Origin: an uncultured Acidimicrobiales bacterium
Lineage (GTDB): Bacteria > Actinomycetota > Acidimicrobiia > Acidimicrobiales > SHLQ01
Reading direction: 5' to 3'
DNA: 64,000 nt
Assembly (NCBI GenBank): GCA_937922235.1
Contig: CAKZVC010000012.1
Coordinates: 62,001-126,000 of the forward strand
Shown: positions 33,148 to 40,724 of the stretch, one piece after another
Layout of the letters: every line of letters starts with the position of its first letter
Position numbering within the stretch: the stretch's first letter is position 1
Translations under genes and position numbers: made by a program
The notes under the pieces: model-generated
The model's database searches: none
What the model was told of the DNA's origin: nothing
Seen by the model: the letters and a program-made list of their open reading frames with translations, nothing else

Positions 33148-34050
33148 ATGCACGAGTTTTGGACCTTTGCATCTCTGCACCACGGCGTCTTCAGTCGGGC
33201 TGAGGCCCGCGCCTACGGCGTGAGCAATGATCAGCTGAAGCGGATGATTGCGCGAGGAGAGGCAGTTCGTATCTATCCATCCACCTACCGGCTCGTGATG
33301 CATCAAGAAACCTGGTTCGCACGTGCCCGGGCGGCGACGGCTTCGACCAACGGCGTAATCAGCCACCGAGGCGCTGCCGCCTTGTGGGGAATTGACGGAT
33401 TCAGGCCCGGCCGAATCGAGCTGACGGTCGACTACAAGAAGCCAATAACCCGGCCGAACATCACGATCCATCGGACGCGTCAGTTCAATCTCATCGACGC
33501 GTGCGAACTCAACGGCTTGCCAGTTACCGGTGCTTCACGCACGATTCTCGATCTCTTTGCCGTCTTGCAACCCTCACGCATGCAACTTGCCCTGGACGCA
33601 GCTTTGCGGATGAAACTCGTCGATTGGCCCGATCTGCGCAACGTCCTGGACGCACACTCAGAACACGGACGCGACGGGTGCGGCAAGATTCGAGCCTTCC
33701 TCGACGCTGTTGATACATCGGCTCGGGTTCCCGACAGCCGCTGGAACCGACAGGTAGCCGATGCGTTCTTCGACGCTGGCCTTCCCGAGCCTCGCCTCGA
33801 GTTCGAGGTCCGACGTGGTGACGGAAGCTTCGTTGCTCGGGTTGATCTTGCGTATCCGCGACATCGAGTTGCAATAGAACTCGACAGTGTGCGTTGGCAT
33901 CACAATCAGAAGTCGTTCGAAGCCGACCCGCGACGCAAGAACGCTCTGTTGCTCGAGGGGTGGCGCGTTCTGACGTTCACCTGGTCGGACTTCACCAATT
34001 TCCGAAGCCAGATGATCTCCACCGTGCGAGCAGCACTGGACGATCTGTGA
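33148..34050 (+). CDS. AbiEi-antitoxin-like HTH plus DUF559 nuclease-like protein
   Basis: A 300-residue protein. The N-terminal ~75 residues form a winged-helix region like AbiEi_4/type IV antitoxin domains (FSRAEARAYGVSNDQLKRMI, GVISHRGAAALWGI). The C-terminal ~110 residues are a DUF559/Vsr-like PD-(D/E)XK fold: RVDLAYPRHRVAIELDS, HHNQKSFEADPRRKNALLLEGWRVLTFTWSDF. This architecture is common in actinobacterial accessory genes and its function is unknown; no AbiEii partner is next to it. It sits alone between moaA and moeA, bounded by a perfect 27-bp direct repeat and a 12-bp inverted repeat, and so looks inserted. Confidence 0.75.
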   Translation: MHEFWTFASLHHGVFSRAEARAYGVSNDQLKRMIARGEAVRIYPSTYRLVMHQETWFARARAATASTNGVISHRGAAALWGIDGFRPGRIELTVDYKKPITRPNITIHRTRQFNLIDACELNGLPVTGASRTILDLFAVLQPSRMQLALDAALRMKLVDWPDLRNVLDAHSEHGRDGCGKIRAFLDAVDTSARVPDSRWNRQVADAFFDAGLPEPRLEFEVRRGDGSFVARVDLAYPRHRVAIELDSVRWHHNQKSFEADPRRKNALLLEGWRVLTFTWSDFTNFRSQMISTVRAALDDL

Positions 34051-34057
34051 TGAATGG

Positions 34058-34092
34058 TGGGCCTTAGCCGCCCACCATCGATCAAAATTCGA
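34058..34092. repeat. Right boundary repeat of the AbiEi/DUF559 gene
   Basis: Perfect direct copy (34058-34084) of the 27-bp segment at 33076-33102, overlapping the right arm ATCAAAATTCGA (34081-34092) of the 12-bp inverted repeat. In this copy the hairpin is extended to GGTGGGC/GCCCACC. It begins 8 bp after the stop codon and ends 14 bp before moeA. Confidence 0.85.
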
Positions 34093-34105
34093 CAGGTACG
34101 ATGGC

Positions 34106-35308
34106 GTGGTGATTCCTCTTTCCGAAGCTCGTGAGTTCGTGTTGTCGAAGTGTGGGCCTGGACCTGCGGTGTCGGTGCCGGTCGATGACGCAGCCGACCT
34201 GGTTACCGCAGCTGAGCTAGCGGCAACCGGTCCGATTCCGCCGTTCGACAACACTGCCATGGACGGGTTCGCGGTTCGCTCGGCCGATGTGGCCAACGCA
34301 CCGGTGACGCTCGAGATGATCGGCACGATCGCTGCCGGCGCTGCGCCCGACATGAACGTCGGCGAAGGGCAAGCAGTTCGGATTATGACCGGCGCCCCCA
34401 TGCCACCCGGCGCCGATGCGGTCGTCATGGTTGAGCTCACGAACATGGCCGACGACGAAACGTCGGTCGACGTCTCTCAATCGGTGCCCGTCGGTAATCA
34501 CATTCGGCCGGCCGGCGATGACGTGCAGCCCGGGCAGATCGTGTTCGAGGCCGGAACCCATCTGCGCCCCGCACACCTTGGCGTGTGCACCTCGATCGGC
34601 GTCTACGACATTCCGGTCTACGCCCGTCCTCGAATCGGTGTCATCTCGACTGGCGACGAACTCGTGGACGGCCCCCGCCCGCTCGGCATCGGCCAGATCC
34701 ACGACTCGAACCGCCATACGCTCCTCGCACTCGTGAACGCCATGGGCGCTACCGCTGTCGACCTTGGCCTCGTGCCCGACGACGAAGACCAGATCCGCAC
34801 TGCGATGACGCAAGCCGCAGCATCGTGCGACGCGGTCATCACCAGCGGTGGCGTTTCCATGGGCGACTTTGACTACGTGAAGAAGGTCCTCACCGAGATC
34901 GGCGACATGCGCTGGATGCAGGTCGCCATCAAGCCCGCCAAGCCCCTCGCATTCGGCACGGTCAACGGCACTCCGATCTTTGGCCTCCCCGGCAACCCTG
35001 TGTCGTCAATGGTGTCGTTCGAGCTCTTCGCCCGCCCCGGTATCCGCAAGATGATGGGCCACAGCGAACCCGTCATCCCACCAGTCTCTGGCATTGCCGG
35101 CGCCGACATGGGCCGGGGCCCCGACGGCAAGACCCACTTCGCTCGCGTCCACGCCACGATGACCGCCGACGGGCGCTACGAGGCAAGCTTCTCCGGAGGC
35201 CAAGGCAGCCACCAGCTGTCGGCAATGGCCGCAGCAAACGCCCTCGCCATGATCCCCAACGGGGAAGGCGTCGCCAAAGGCGAACCCGTAGAGCTCATTC
35301 TGCTCTGA
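34106..35308 (+). CDS. moeA: Molybdopterin molybdotransferase
   Basis: A 400-residue MoeA that inserts molybdate into adenylylated molybdopterin. Domains in order: an N-terminal MoeA region with PPFDNTAMDGFAVR, GEGQAVRIMTGAPMPPGAD, the MoCF_biosynth core with GVISTGDELVDGP, ITSGGVSMGDFDYVKKVL and FGLPGNPVSSMVSFELF, and a C-terminal beta barrel. The start is GTG (34106 or 34109). It is separated from the divergent moaA-moaC operon only by the repeat-bounded DUF559 gene. Confidence 0.95.
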   Translation: MVIPLSEAREFVLSKCGPGPAVSVPVDDAADLVTAAELAATGPIPPFDNTAMDGFAVRSADVANAPVTLEMIGTIAAGAAPDMNVGEGQAVRIMTGAPMPPGADAVVMVELTNMADDETSVDVSQSVPVGNHIRPAGDDVQPGQIVFEAGTHLRPAHLGVCTSIGVYDIPVYARPRIGVISTGDELVDGPRPLGIGQIHDSNRHTLLALVNAMGATAVDLGLVPDDEDQIRTAMTQAAASCDAVITSGGVSMGDFDYVKKVLTEIGDMRWMQVAIKPAKPLAFGTVNGTPIFGLPGNPVSSMVSFELFARPGIRKMMGHSEPVIPPVSGIAGADMGRGPDGKTHFARVHATMTADGRYEASFSGGQGSHQLSAMAAANALAMIPNGEGVAKGEPVELILL

Positions 35309-35310
35309 TT

Positions 35311-35430
35311 TACCCACGCGCTCGCTCCCGCCAGGCGGGTTGCAAGGCCTGTTTGGATGCGGGGACTGTCTACCCACGCGCTCGGTCCCGCCAGGCCGGC
35401 GGCAAGGCCTGTTTAGATGCGGGTTGTGCT
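35311..35430. repeat. 60-bp tandem duplication after moeA
   Basis: Two direct copies (35311-35370 and 35371-35430) of a unit starting TACCCACGCGCTCG and containing CAAGGCCTGTTT differ at a few positions. The first copy has a CCCGCCaggCGGG hairpin. It lies immediately downstream of the moeA stop and may act as terminator or be part of a mobile intergenic element. Confidence 0.8.
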
Positions 35431-35490
35431 CGCGCAGCGGCGTTTGCCGGTACCTGTTGTTGGCGCGTAAAGGCACACATGTTTTGCCTG

Positions 35491-35570
35491 GCGCGGCCTT
35501 TGGGGTCTGACCCTCTTGGTCATCGCGCGGCCTTTGGGGTCAGACCCTCGTGGTCATCGCGCGGCTCGGG
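35491..35570. repeat. 34-bp tandem repeats (2.3 copies) with GGGTCAGACCC core
   Basis: Units at 35491-35524 and 35525-35558, followed by a 12-bp partial, begin GCGCGGCCTTTGGGGTC. The core GGGTC-A/T-GACCC is a near-perfect palindrome. The same unit forms a five-copy array at 55887-56056, 20 kb away. Confidence 0.85.
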
Positions 35571-35601
35571 TAACTGTGAATTTGGCAGCTCGCTCTAGAT
35601 T

Positions 35602-36966
35602 GTGGCGGTGGCTGATCTTCTGATTCGTAATGCTGGACTGCTCGCGACCGTCGATGCCGACCGACGCGAATTGCGGGGCGGGTGGATCGCCATAACCGAC
35701 GGGCTGATCAGCGCTATCGGATCATCGACTGACCCAACGCCCGAAGCCGACTCGGTCATCGATGCAACCGACCAGCTCGTGACACCCGGGCTCATCAACA
35801 CACATCACCACCTCTACCAAAACCTCACACGGGCATGGTCACCAATGACCGACAAGCCGCTCTTTGGCTGGCTGCAAGCCCTGTATCCCACATGGACCGC
35901 AAACCTCGATGAGGAAGCCGTCCACACCGCTGCCTGGGTTGGCCTCGCTGAGCTTGCACTCTCGGGCTGCACGAGTTCTTCTGATCACCACTACCTCCAC
36001 CCCAAGCGCGCCGGCGACCTGCTAGCAGCAGAGATTCGGGCAGCACAGGACCTCGGCATGCGATTCCATCCGACGTACGGGTCGATGAGCCAGTCGGTGA
36101 AAGACGGCGGCCTTCCCCCTGATGATGCCGTACTCACCGAAGACGAGATCCTCGCCAACTCAAAGATGCACGTCGAACGTTGGCACGACGCAAGCCACGC
36201 CTCGATGGTGCAGATCGCACTCGCTCCTTGCAGCCCGTTCAGCGTGACGCCCGACCTCATGCGTCGCACCGCCGAGCTCGCCGAAACGCTCGACGTTCGC
36301 CTGCACACGCACTTGGCCGAGAACGCCGAAGACGATGAGTACGCAATAGCTACGTTCGGTATGCGGCCGGTCGAGCTGTACGAAGACGTCGGATGGCTGA
36401 CCGACCGCACCTGGGGAGCGCATGTGGTTCGGCCAAACGCCCACGAAGTCACCAAGCTCGGGTCAGCAGGTGTCGGCGTAGCCCACTGTCCGAGTTCGAA
36501 CATGATCTTGAGCTCGGGCATCTCACCCGTCGTCGACCTGCGACATGCCGGGTGCCCGGTTGGGTTGGGCTGCGATGGTTCGTCGTCGGCCGACAGCGCG
36601 TCGCTTTGGCAAGAAGCTCGCCTTGCGATGCTGCAGGGCAAGCTCGTCTCCGGCGCTGATGCAATGACCGCACGAACTTCGCTCGAGGTTGCGACCCGCG
36701 GCGGTGCTCGATGTCTCGGTCGCGAAGGAGAGCTCGGCGAACTTTCGGTCGGGGCGGTGGCCGACATCGCCATCTGGAAGCTCGAGGGGCCGGCCTACGC
36801 AGGCGTGCTCGATGACCTGATCGAAGGCTGGCTACGCAGCGGACCAAACCAGGCCTGGCACACCATCGTCAACGGCAGGCCAGTCGTGACCAACGGCGAA
36901 CTCGTGAACACCGAGCTCGAATCCAAGCTCGCTCTTCACCGCAAGATCGCCCAGCGCTTCCAGTAG
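35602..36966 (+). CDS. Amidohydrolase, 8-oxoguanine deaminase / hydroxyatrazine-hydrolase-like
   Basis: A 454-residue metal-dependent amidohydrolase of the cytosine-deaminase-like group. Metal ligands: the His pair in NTHHHLYQNLTRA, His in LHTHLAENAEDDEY and Asp in LGCDGSSSADSASLW. The NLTRA block and CTSSSDHHY match the 8-oxoguanine deaminase/triazine hydrolase subgroup. It hydrolytically deaminates or dechlorinates N-heterocycles; purine salvage or catabolism is the likeliest role. Start GTG. It ends at a hairpin facing the ABC operon. Confidence 0.82.
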   Translation: MAVADLLIRNAGLLATVDADRRELRGGWIAITDGLISAIGSSTDPTPEADSVIDATDQLVTPGLINTHHHLYQNLTRAWSPMTDKPLFGWLQALYPTWTANLDEEAVHTAAWVGLAELALSGCTSSSDHHYLHPKRAGDLLAAEIRAAQDLGMRFHPTYGSMSQSVKDGGLPPDDAVLTEDEILANSKMHVERWHDASHASMVQIALAPCSPFSVTPDLMRRTAELAETLDVRLHTHLAENAEDDEYAIATFGMRPVELYEDVGWLTDRTWGAHVVRPNAHEVTKLGSAGVGVAHCPSSNMILSSGISPVVDLRHAGCPVGLGCDGSSSADSASLWQEARLAMLQGKLVSGADAMTARTSLEVATRGGARCLGREGELGELSVGAVADIAIWKLEGPAYAGVLDDLIEGWLRSGPNQAWHTIVNGRPVVTNGELVNTELESKLALHRKIAQRFQ

Positions 36967-36974
36967 AAGATCGT

Positions 36975-37015
36975 TCTGCCCCATTTCTGATCTGTCAGGT
37001 TGGTGTAGAGGCAGA
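36975..37015. terminator. Hairpin related to the one after dddP
   Basis: TCTGCCCC (36975-36982) pairs with GAGGCAGA (37008-37015, one mismatch) around the shared core CTGTCAGGT (36992-37000). It resembles the element at 6596-6636 and, like it, separates convergent genes. Confidence 0.55.
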
Positions 37016-37019
37016 GACG

Positions 37020-37736
37020 TTATTCGACAGTCATGGTGTTGAGGCGCACGGTGGTGACGGCGAAGCAGACGGCGGCGATCGAGGCGACGACGATCAGGAT
37101 TGTGGCCATGCTTGCCGGGTTCTCGACCAGTTGGACGTCGAGATCGACGAGGTGCTGCATGGCGCCGGTGGAGTAGTTGCGAATCGAGAGGCGGCCGGTG
37201 GTTTCGCTGAAGCTGGCAATGATGCCCTCCCACACGAGGATGTAACCAAGCCCCCAGGCCAGCGCTCGTTGGGTGAAGAGCCCGAGCATGGTGAAGACCG
37301 ACGTGTAGGCGACCACACCGACCAACGCACCAACGAGCGCTCCGGTTGTCGAGGACGAACCGGCAACGAGCGACAATCCCAGCATCGGAACGAGCACCAG
37401 CGGAAGCAGTACGAACAGTCCGGCCAGCAGCGCCGCGAGTGCGATCTTCCATCGACCGATCGGTCGGAGCCAGAAGTACACCAACGTCTTGTCTTCGATG
37501 AGCGTGCCGAGCGCTGCGGTCGAGATCACGAGGGACACCAGGGGGACGAAGATGACGAAGCCGAACTGCGACAAGAACTGAAGCAACAACTCTTCTGGCT
37601 CGAAGTCAGCTTCGGCTCGACGGATGAACATCCCAACGGCAATTCCAACGACGCCGACGAGCAGCATGGCGATAATGCGCCCACGAGTGGCGATGGCCGG
37701 GATGATTCGTTTCGACATTGCTATGACCGTGCTCAT
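37020..37736 (-). CDS. ABC-2-type transporter permease
   Basis: A 238-residue polytopic protein with six hydrophobic segments in ABC-2 permease layout: a first helix (GRIIAMLLVGVVGIAVGMFI), an extracytoplasmic loop, FGFVIFVPLVSLVISTAALGTLIEDKTLVYFWLRPI, and helices to the C-terminus. It is the last gene of a four-gene ABC operon. The start overlaps the end of the upstream ATPase gene by 4 bp, so it is probably that ATPase's partner. Exported substrate unknown. Confidence 0.8.
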   Translation of the reverse strand: MSTVIAMSKRIIPAIATRGRIIAMLLVGVVGIAVGMFIRRAEADFEPEELLLQFLSQFGFVIFVPLVSLVISTAALGTLIEDKTLVYFWLRPIGRWKIALAALLAGLFVLLPLVLVPMLGLSLVAGSSSTTGALVGALVGVVAYTSVFTMLGLFTQRALAWGLGYILVWEGIIASFSETTGRLSIRNYSTGAMQHLVDLDVQLVENPASMATILIVVASIAAVCFAVTTVRLNTMTVE

Positions 37737-38821
37737 CGTCCCACCAAGTACTTAAAGACGCTCTCGAGGTCGTCGTCGAGGGGTTGTACGCCATGGAGTG
37801 ACACATTCGCCTGCTTGGCCACGCCCGCGATGGTGCGGCGGAACGTGTCGGCGTCTTCGGTATCGACAACGACAGTTTCGTGGTCGACGACGTGAAGGCT
37901 GGTGATCCCTGAACCGGTGAGGAGGACCGCACCGAGCGCACGTGGATTGTTGGTTCGGACTCGGATCCGGTGGGGGCGGTCGTCCATGAGCGCCCGAATT
38001 TCGTGGAAGTCACCCGACGCAGCCAGGCGGCCTTGAGCGATGACCATGACCCGCGAGCCAAGCCGCTCGACCTCTTCGAGGACGTGGCTCGACACGACAA
38101 CACAAACTCCGCCGGCCCCTAGCGAGCGGATGAGCTCGGTCATCTGAATGCGCTGGCGAGGGTCGAGCCCGGTCAGTGGCTCGTCGAGAAGCAGAAGCTC
38201 GGGATCGTGGACGAGGGCCTGGGCGAGTTTCACGCGTTGACGCATGCCCTTTGAGTACGTGGCAATGCTGCGGGTGTCGTCGGGGTCGAGTTCGACGAGC
38301 TCGAGCATCGCTCTGGCCTTGCCCGCAGGATTGTCGAGCCCGTTCAGCTGACCGGCGAGCGTCACGAAGTCGAGCGCTCGTTGTTCTTGGAAGAGCGACT
38401 CTTGCTGGGGGACGATGCCGATCCGACCGCGAACCGCCGTGTTCTTGCGAGGATTCTCACCAAAGACACGAACGGCGCCCTGTGACGGTGAGGCCAACCC
38501 AGCGATCATGCGAAGCGTGGTGGACTTGCCCGCTCCGTTCGGGCCGAGCAGAGAAGTGACTCCGGGTCCGAGAGAAAAGCTGACATCAGACACGGCGACC
38601 ACATCGCCGAACCACTTTGAGATGTTCTGAACCGAGAGCACCTCGTTGGGTGCTGCCGGGGCCCCCATGGCGATGCGCACTCGCTCGCTCGTGGGAGGTG
38701 GAGGGCGAGTCTGTGGTGGAGTAGCTGGGTCGGGTTGCGTTGGCACCGCGCTTGATGGCACAGCGGTGGTTGGCTGCGGCGTCGAAGATGGTGGTGGGGG
38801 TGGTGGTGGCAGGTCGCTCAC
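37733..38821 (-). CDS. ABC transporter ATPase with proline-rich N-terminal extension
   Basis: A 362-residue protein whose GTG start overlaps the stop of the upstream permease gene (GTGA), preceded by GGAGGT. Residues ~4-45 are a Pro/Thr/Ser-rich extension (PPPPPPPSSTPQP...), unusual for these ATPases. The ATPase follows: Walker A GPNGAGKSTT, Q-loop IVPQQESLF, signature YSKGMRQRVKLAQAL, Walker B LLLLDEPLTGLDP and H-loop SSHVLEE, then a ~90-residue C-terminal domain. It drives an ABC-2 exporter with the neighbouring permease. Confidence 0.88.
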   Translation of the reverse strand: MSDLPPPPPPPSSTPQPTTAVPSSAVPTQPDPATPPQTRPPPPTSERVRIAMGAPAAPNEVLSVQNISKWFGDVVAVSDVSFSLGPGVTSLLGPNGAGKSTTLRMIAGLASPSQGAVRVFGENPRKNTAVRGRIGIVPQQESLFQEQRALDFVTLAGQLNGLDNPAGKARAMLELVELDPDDTRSIATYSKGMRQRVKLAQALVHDPELLLLDEPLTGLDPRQRIQMTELIRSLGAGGVCVVVSSHVLEEVERLGSRVMVIAQGRLAASGDFHEIRALMDDRPHRIRVRTNNPRALGAVLLTGSGITSLHVVDHETVVVDTEDADTFRRTIAGVAKQANVSLHGVQPLDDDLESVFKYLVGR

Positions 38822-39699
38822 TTGGTGACCTCCATGCGCCGGTAGCCGTAGAGGATGACGCCGCCGAACACTGCACATGCCAATGCCCAAGCGCCGAAGC
38901 TCGCGAGCGTCGAGACCCCTTCGATCTGGGGGAACTCCGGTGAGCTGCCCCAGATTCGGACGATCAACTCGAGCGGAATCGTGACCACGCTGATCAGTTG
39001 GATCCATGACGGCGCATCGGAGGTTTGCGTGATGATGTCGGCGAACGCAGCGGTAGCAATCGTCGACATCACGATGCCGGCCGAAGCGAAGAGGTGGCGG
39101 TTCGTCAGCGTCGATGCAGCCATTCCGAACAACGCAAAGAAGATCGACAGAACGAAGCCGCTGGCAATGATCTTGACCAGGGTCTTGATCGTTTCAACAA
39201 ACCCCTCCGGCCCAATTCCCAGAAGTGAGTAGCCAGCCATTTGGAAGATCGACGGCATGGTCGTGACGAGCGAAAGTACAGCGATGATGCCGACGAACTT
39301 GGCTGCTAAGTAGTGCCAGCGGTTGAGCGGCGAGGCCATATACAAACCGAACATGCCGGTCTTGCGATCGGCGCCCATGACTTCGGGAACGACAAACGCA
39401 GTGAGCAACAACATCATCACGGAGATGAGTTCGAAGTAGCCGGCGTACTCCTCAACAACCTGCCCGGCGAGCTCCGACGGCAAGATCGCCGTGATGCCAA
39501 GGAACACCAGCGCCGGAACGTAGGCGATGAAGATGGTGGCGAGGGGAACGATCTTGTAGCGGAACTTGCGACGTAGCCCGAGTGCTCGCTGCACCGTGCT
39601 CACGAACACGGCCTTCATCGACGATGACACACCGGCACGTGGACCGTCGTAGGCCCGATAGCCGCGGTCGAAGATCTCTGCTGATCCAGGTGCCGTCAT
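38818..39699 (-). CDS. ABC-2-type transporter permease
   Basis: A 293-residue protein with six helices. The N-terminal IFDRGYRAYDGPR, before the first helix, is typical of an actinobacterial ABC permease family found in paired operons; FVVPEVMGADRKTGMFGLYMASPL is the family's cytoplasmic loop. It overlaps both neighbours by 4 bp. Probable partner of the ATPase at 39696. Confidence 0.82.
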   Translation of the reverse strand: MTAPGSAEIFDRGYRAYDGPRAGVSSSMKAVFVSTVQRALGLRRKFRYKIVPLATIFIAYVPALVFLGITAILPSELAGQVVEEYAGYFELISVMMLLLTAFVVPEVMGADRKTGMFGLYMASPLNRWHYLAAKFVGIIAVLSLVTTMPSIFQMAGYSLLGIGPEGFVETIKTLVKIIASGFVLSIFFALFGMAASTLTNRHLFASAGIVMSTIATAAFADIITQTSDAPSWIQLISVVTIPLELIVRIWGSSPEFPQIEGVSTLASFGAWALACAVFGGVILYGYRRMEVTK

Positions 39700-40658
39700 G
39701 ATCCGTACACCTCGTCGAGAAAGAGATCTTCCAGGGATTGTGTTGATGCCTCGAGGCGGCGCAGCGGAACGTTGTGTTCAGCAACCGCGTCTCGGATCGC
39801 ATCAGCGAGCTGGTCAATCGATTCGTCAGTGCCGATGCGAAGCTTGTTTCGCTCGCCGGTCACCGCGTAGCCAGAACGTTGGAGGCTCGCCGCCACGAGC
39901 TCGGCGCCTTCGTCAAGCACGACGGTCATGCCGCCTTGCCCTTGATAGAGCTCGTCGATGGGGCCCGCTGCACGGACTTTGCCATTGGCGAGGATGACGA
40001 CGTTGTCGGCAATGCGTTCGACTTCTTCGAGTAGGTGCGACGACAGGACTACGTGAATGTCGAACTCGGTGCCTATCCGGCGGATGAGTTCGAGCATGTC
40101 GTCGCGCTGCACTGGGTCGAGCCCGTCAGTTGGTTCGTCGAGGAGGACGAGCTTGGGCCCGTGGGCAATGGCCTGCGCGAGCTTGACGCGCTGGCGTTGG
40201 CCGGTCGACATCGTGCCGATCGGGCGGGCACGCTCTTCGCCAAGGCCGACGAGCCAGAGTGCGTCGCTCGATCGAGTGGTGGCTTCACGGCGAGGGAGGC
40301 CGTGCACCATTGCGATGTGGCGCACGAGGTCTTGAGCGAGCACGTCGCCGGGGAGGTTGTGGTGCTCGGGGGCGTAGCCGATGTGCATCCGAAGTTCGGG
40401 GCCAGCAGTTGCTGGGTCTTCGCCGAGCACACGAAGCGTGCCGCCGTCGGGTGCGTGAAGCGCGAGCAACATGCCGAGCAGCGTCGTCTTGCCCGAACCG
40501 TTCGATCCGAGCAGTCCAGTCACGCCAGGAGGCACGTCGGCGGTGACATCGGAGAACACTTGGTTTGGTCCCCACGATTTCGACACCGCAACCGCGGAGA
40601 TCACGGCGGAGGGGGAGGGACCGGATCTCTCGGCGGCTGCGGTGTTCACGAGTTCCAC
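39696..40658 (-). CDS. ABC transporter ATPase
   Basis: A 320-residue ATPase: Walker A GSNGSGKTTL, Q-loop region IGYAPEHHNL, signature MSTGQRQRVKLAQAI, Walker B LVLLDEPTDGLDP and H-loop SSHLLEE. A ~90-residue C-terminal domain follows. It is the first gene of the operon ATPase-permease-ATPase-permease, all with 4-bp overlaps, implying two linked ABC-2 exporters or one heteromeric complex. Confidence 0.88.
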   Translation of the reverse strand: MELVNTAAAERSGPSPSAVISAVAVSKSWGPNQVFSDVTADVPPGVTGLLGSNGSGKTTLLGMLLALHAPDGGTLRVLGEDPATAGPELRMHIGYAPEHHNLPGDVLAQDLVRHIAMVHGLPRREATTRSSDALWLVGLGEERARPIGTMSTGQRQRVKLAQAIAHGPKLVLLDEPTDGLDPVQRDDMLELIRRIGTEFDIHVVLSSHLLEEVERIADNVVILANGKVRAAGPIDELYQGQGGMTVVLDEGAELVAASLQRSGYAVTGERNKLRIGTDESIDQLADAIRDAVAEHNVPLRRLEASTQSLEDLFLDEVYGS

Positions 40659-40724
40659 TCTGCATGACCCTTTCTGAGATTCCCATAAGGGATGACCCGG
40701 ATTACACCCTGAGAGACATCGGGG

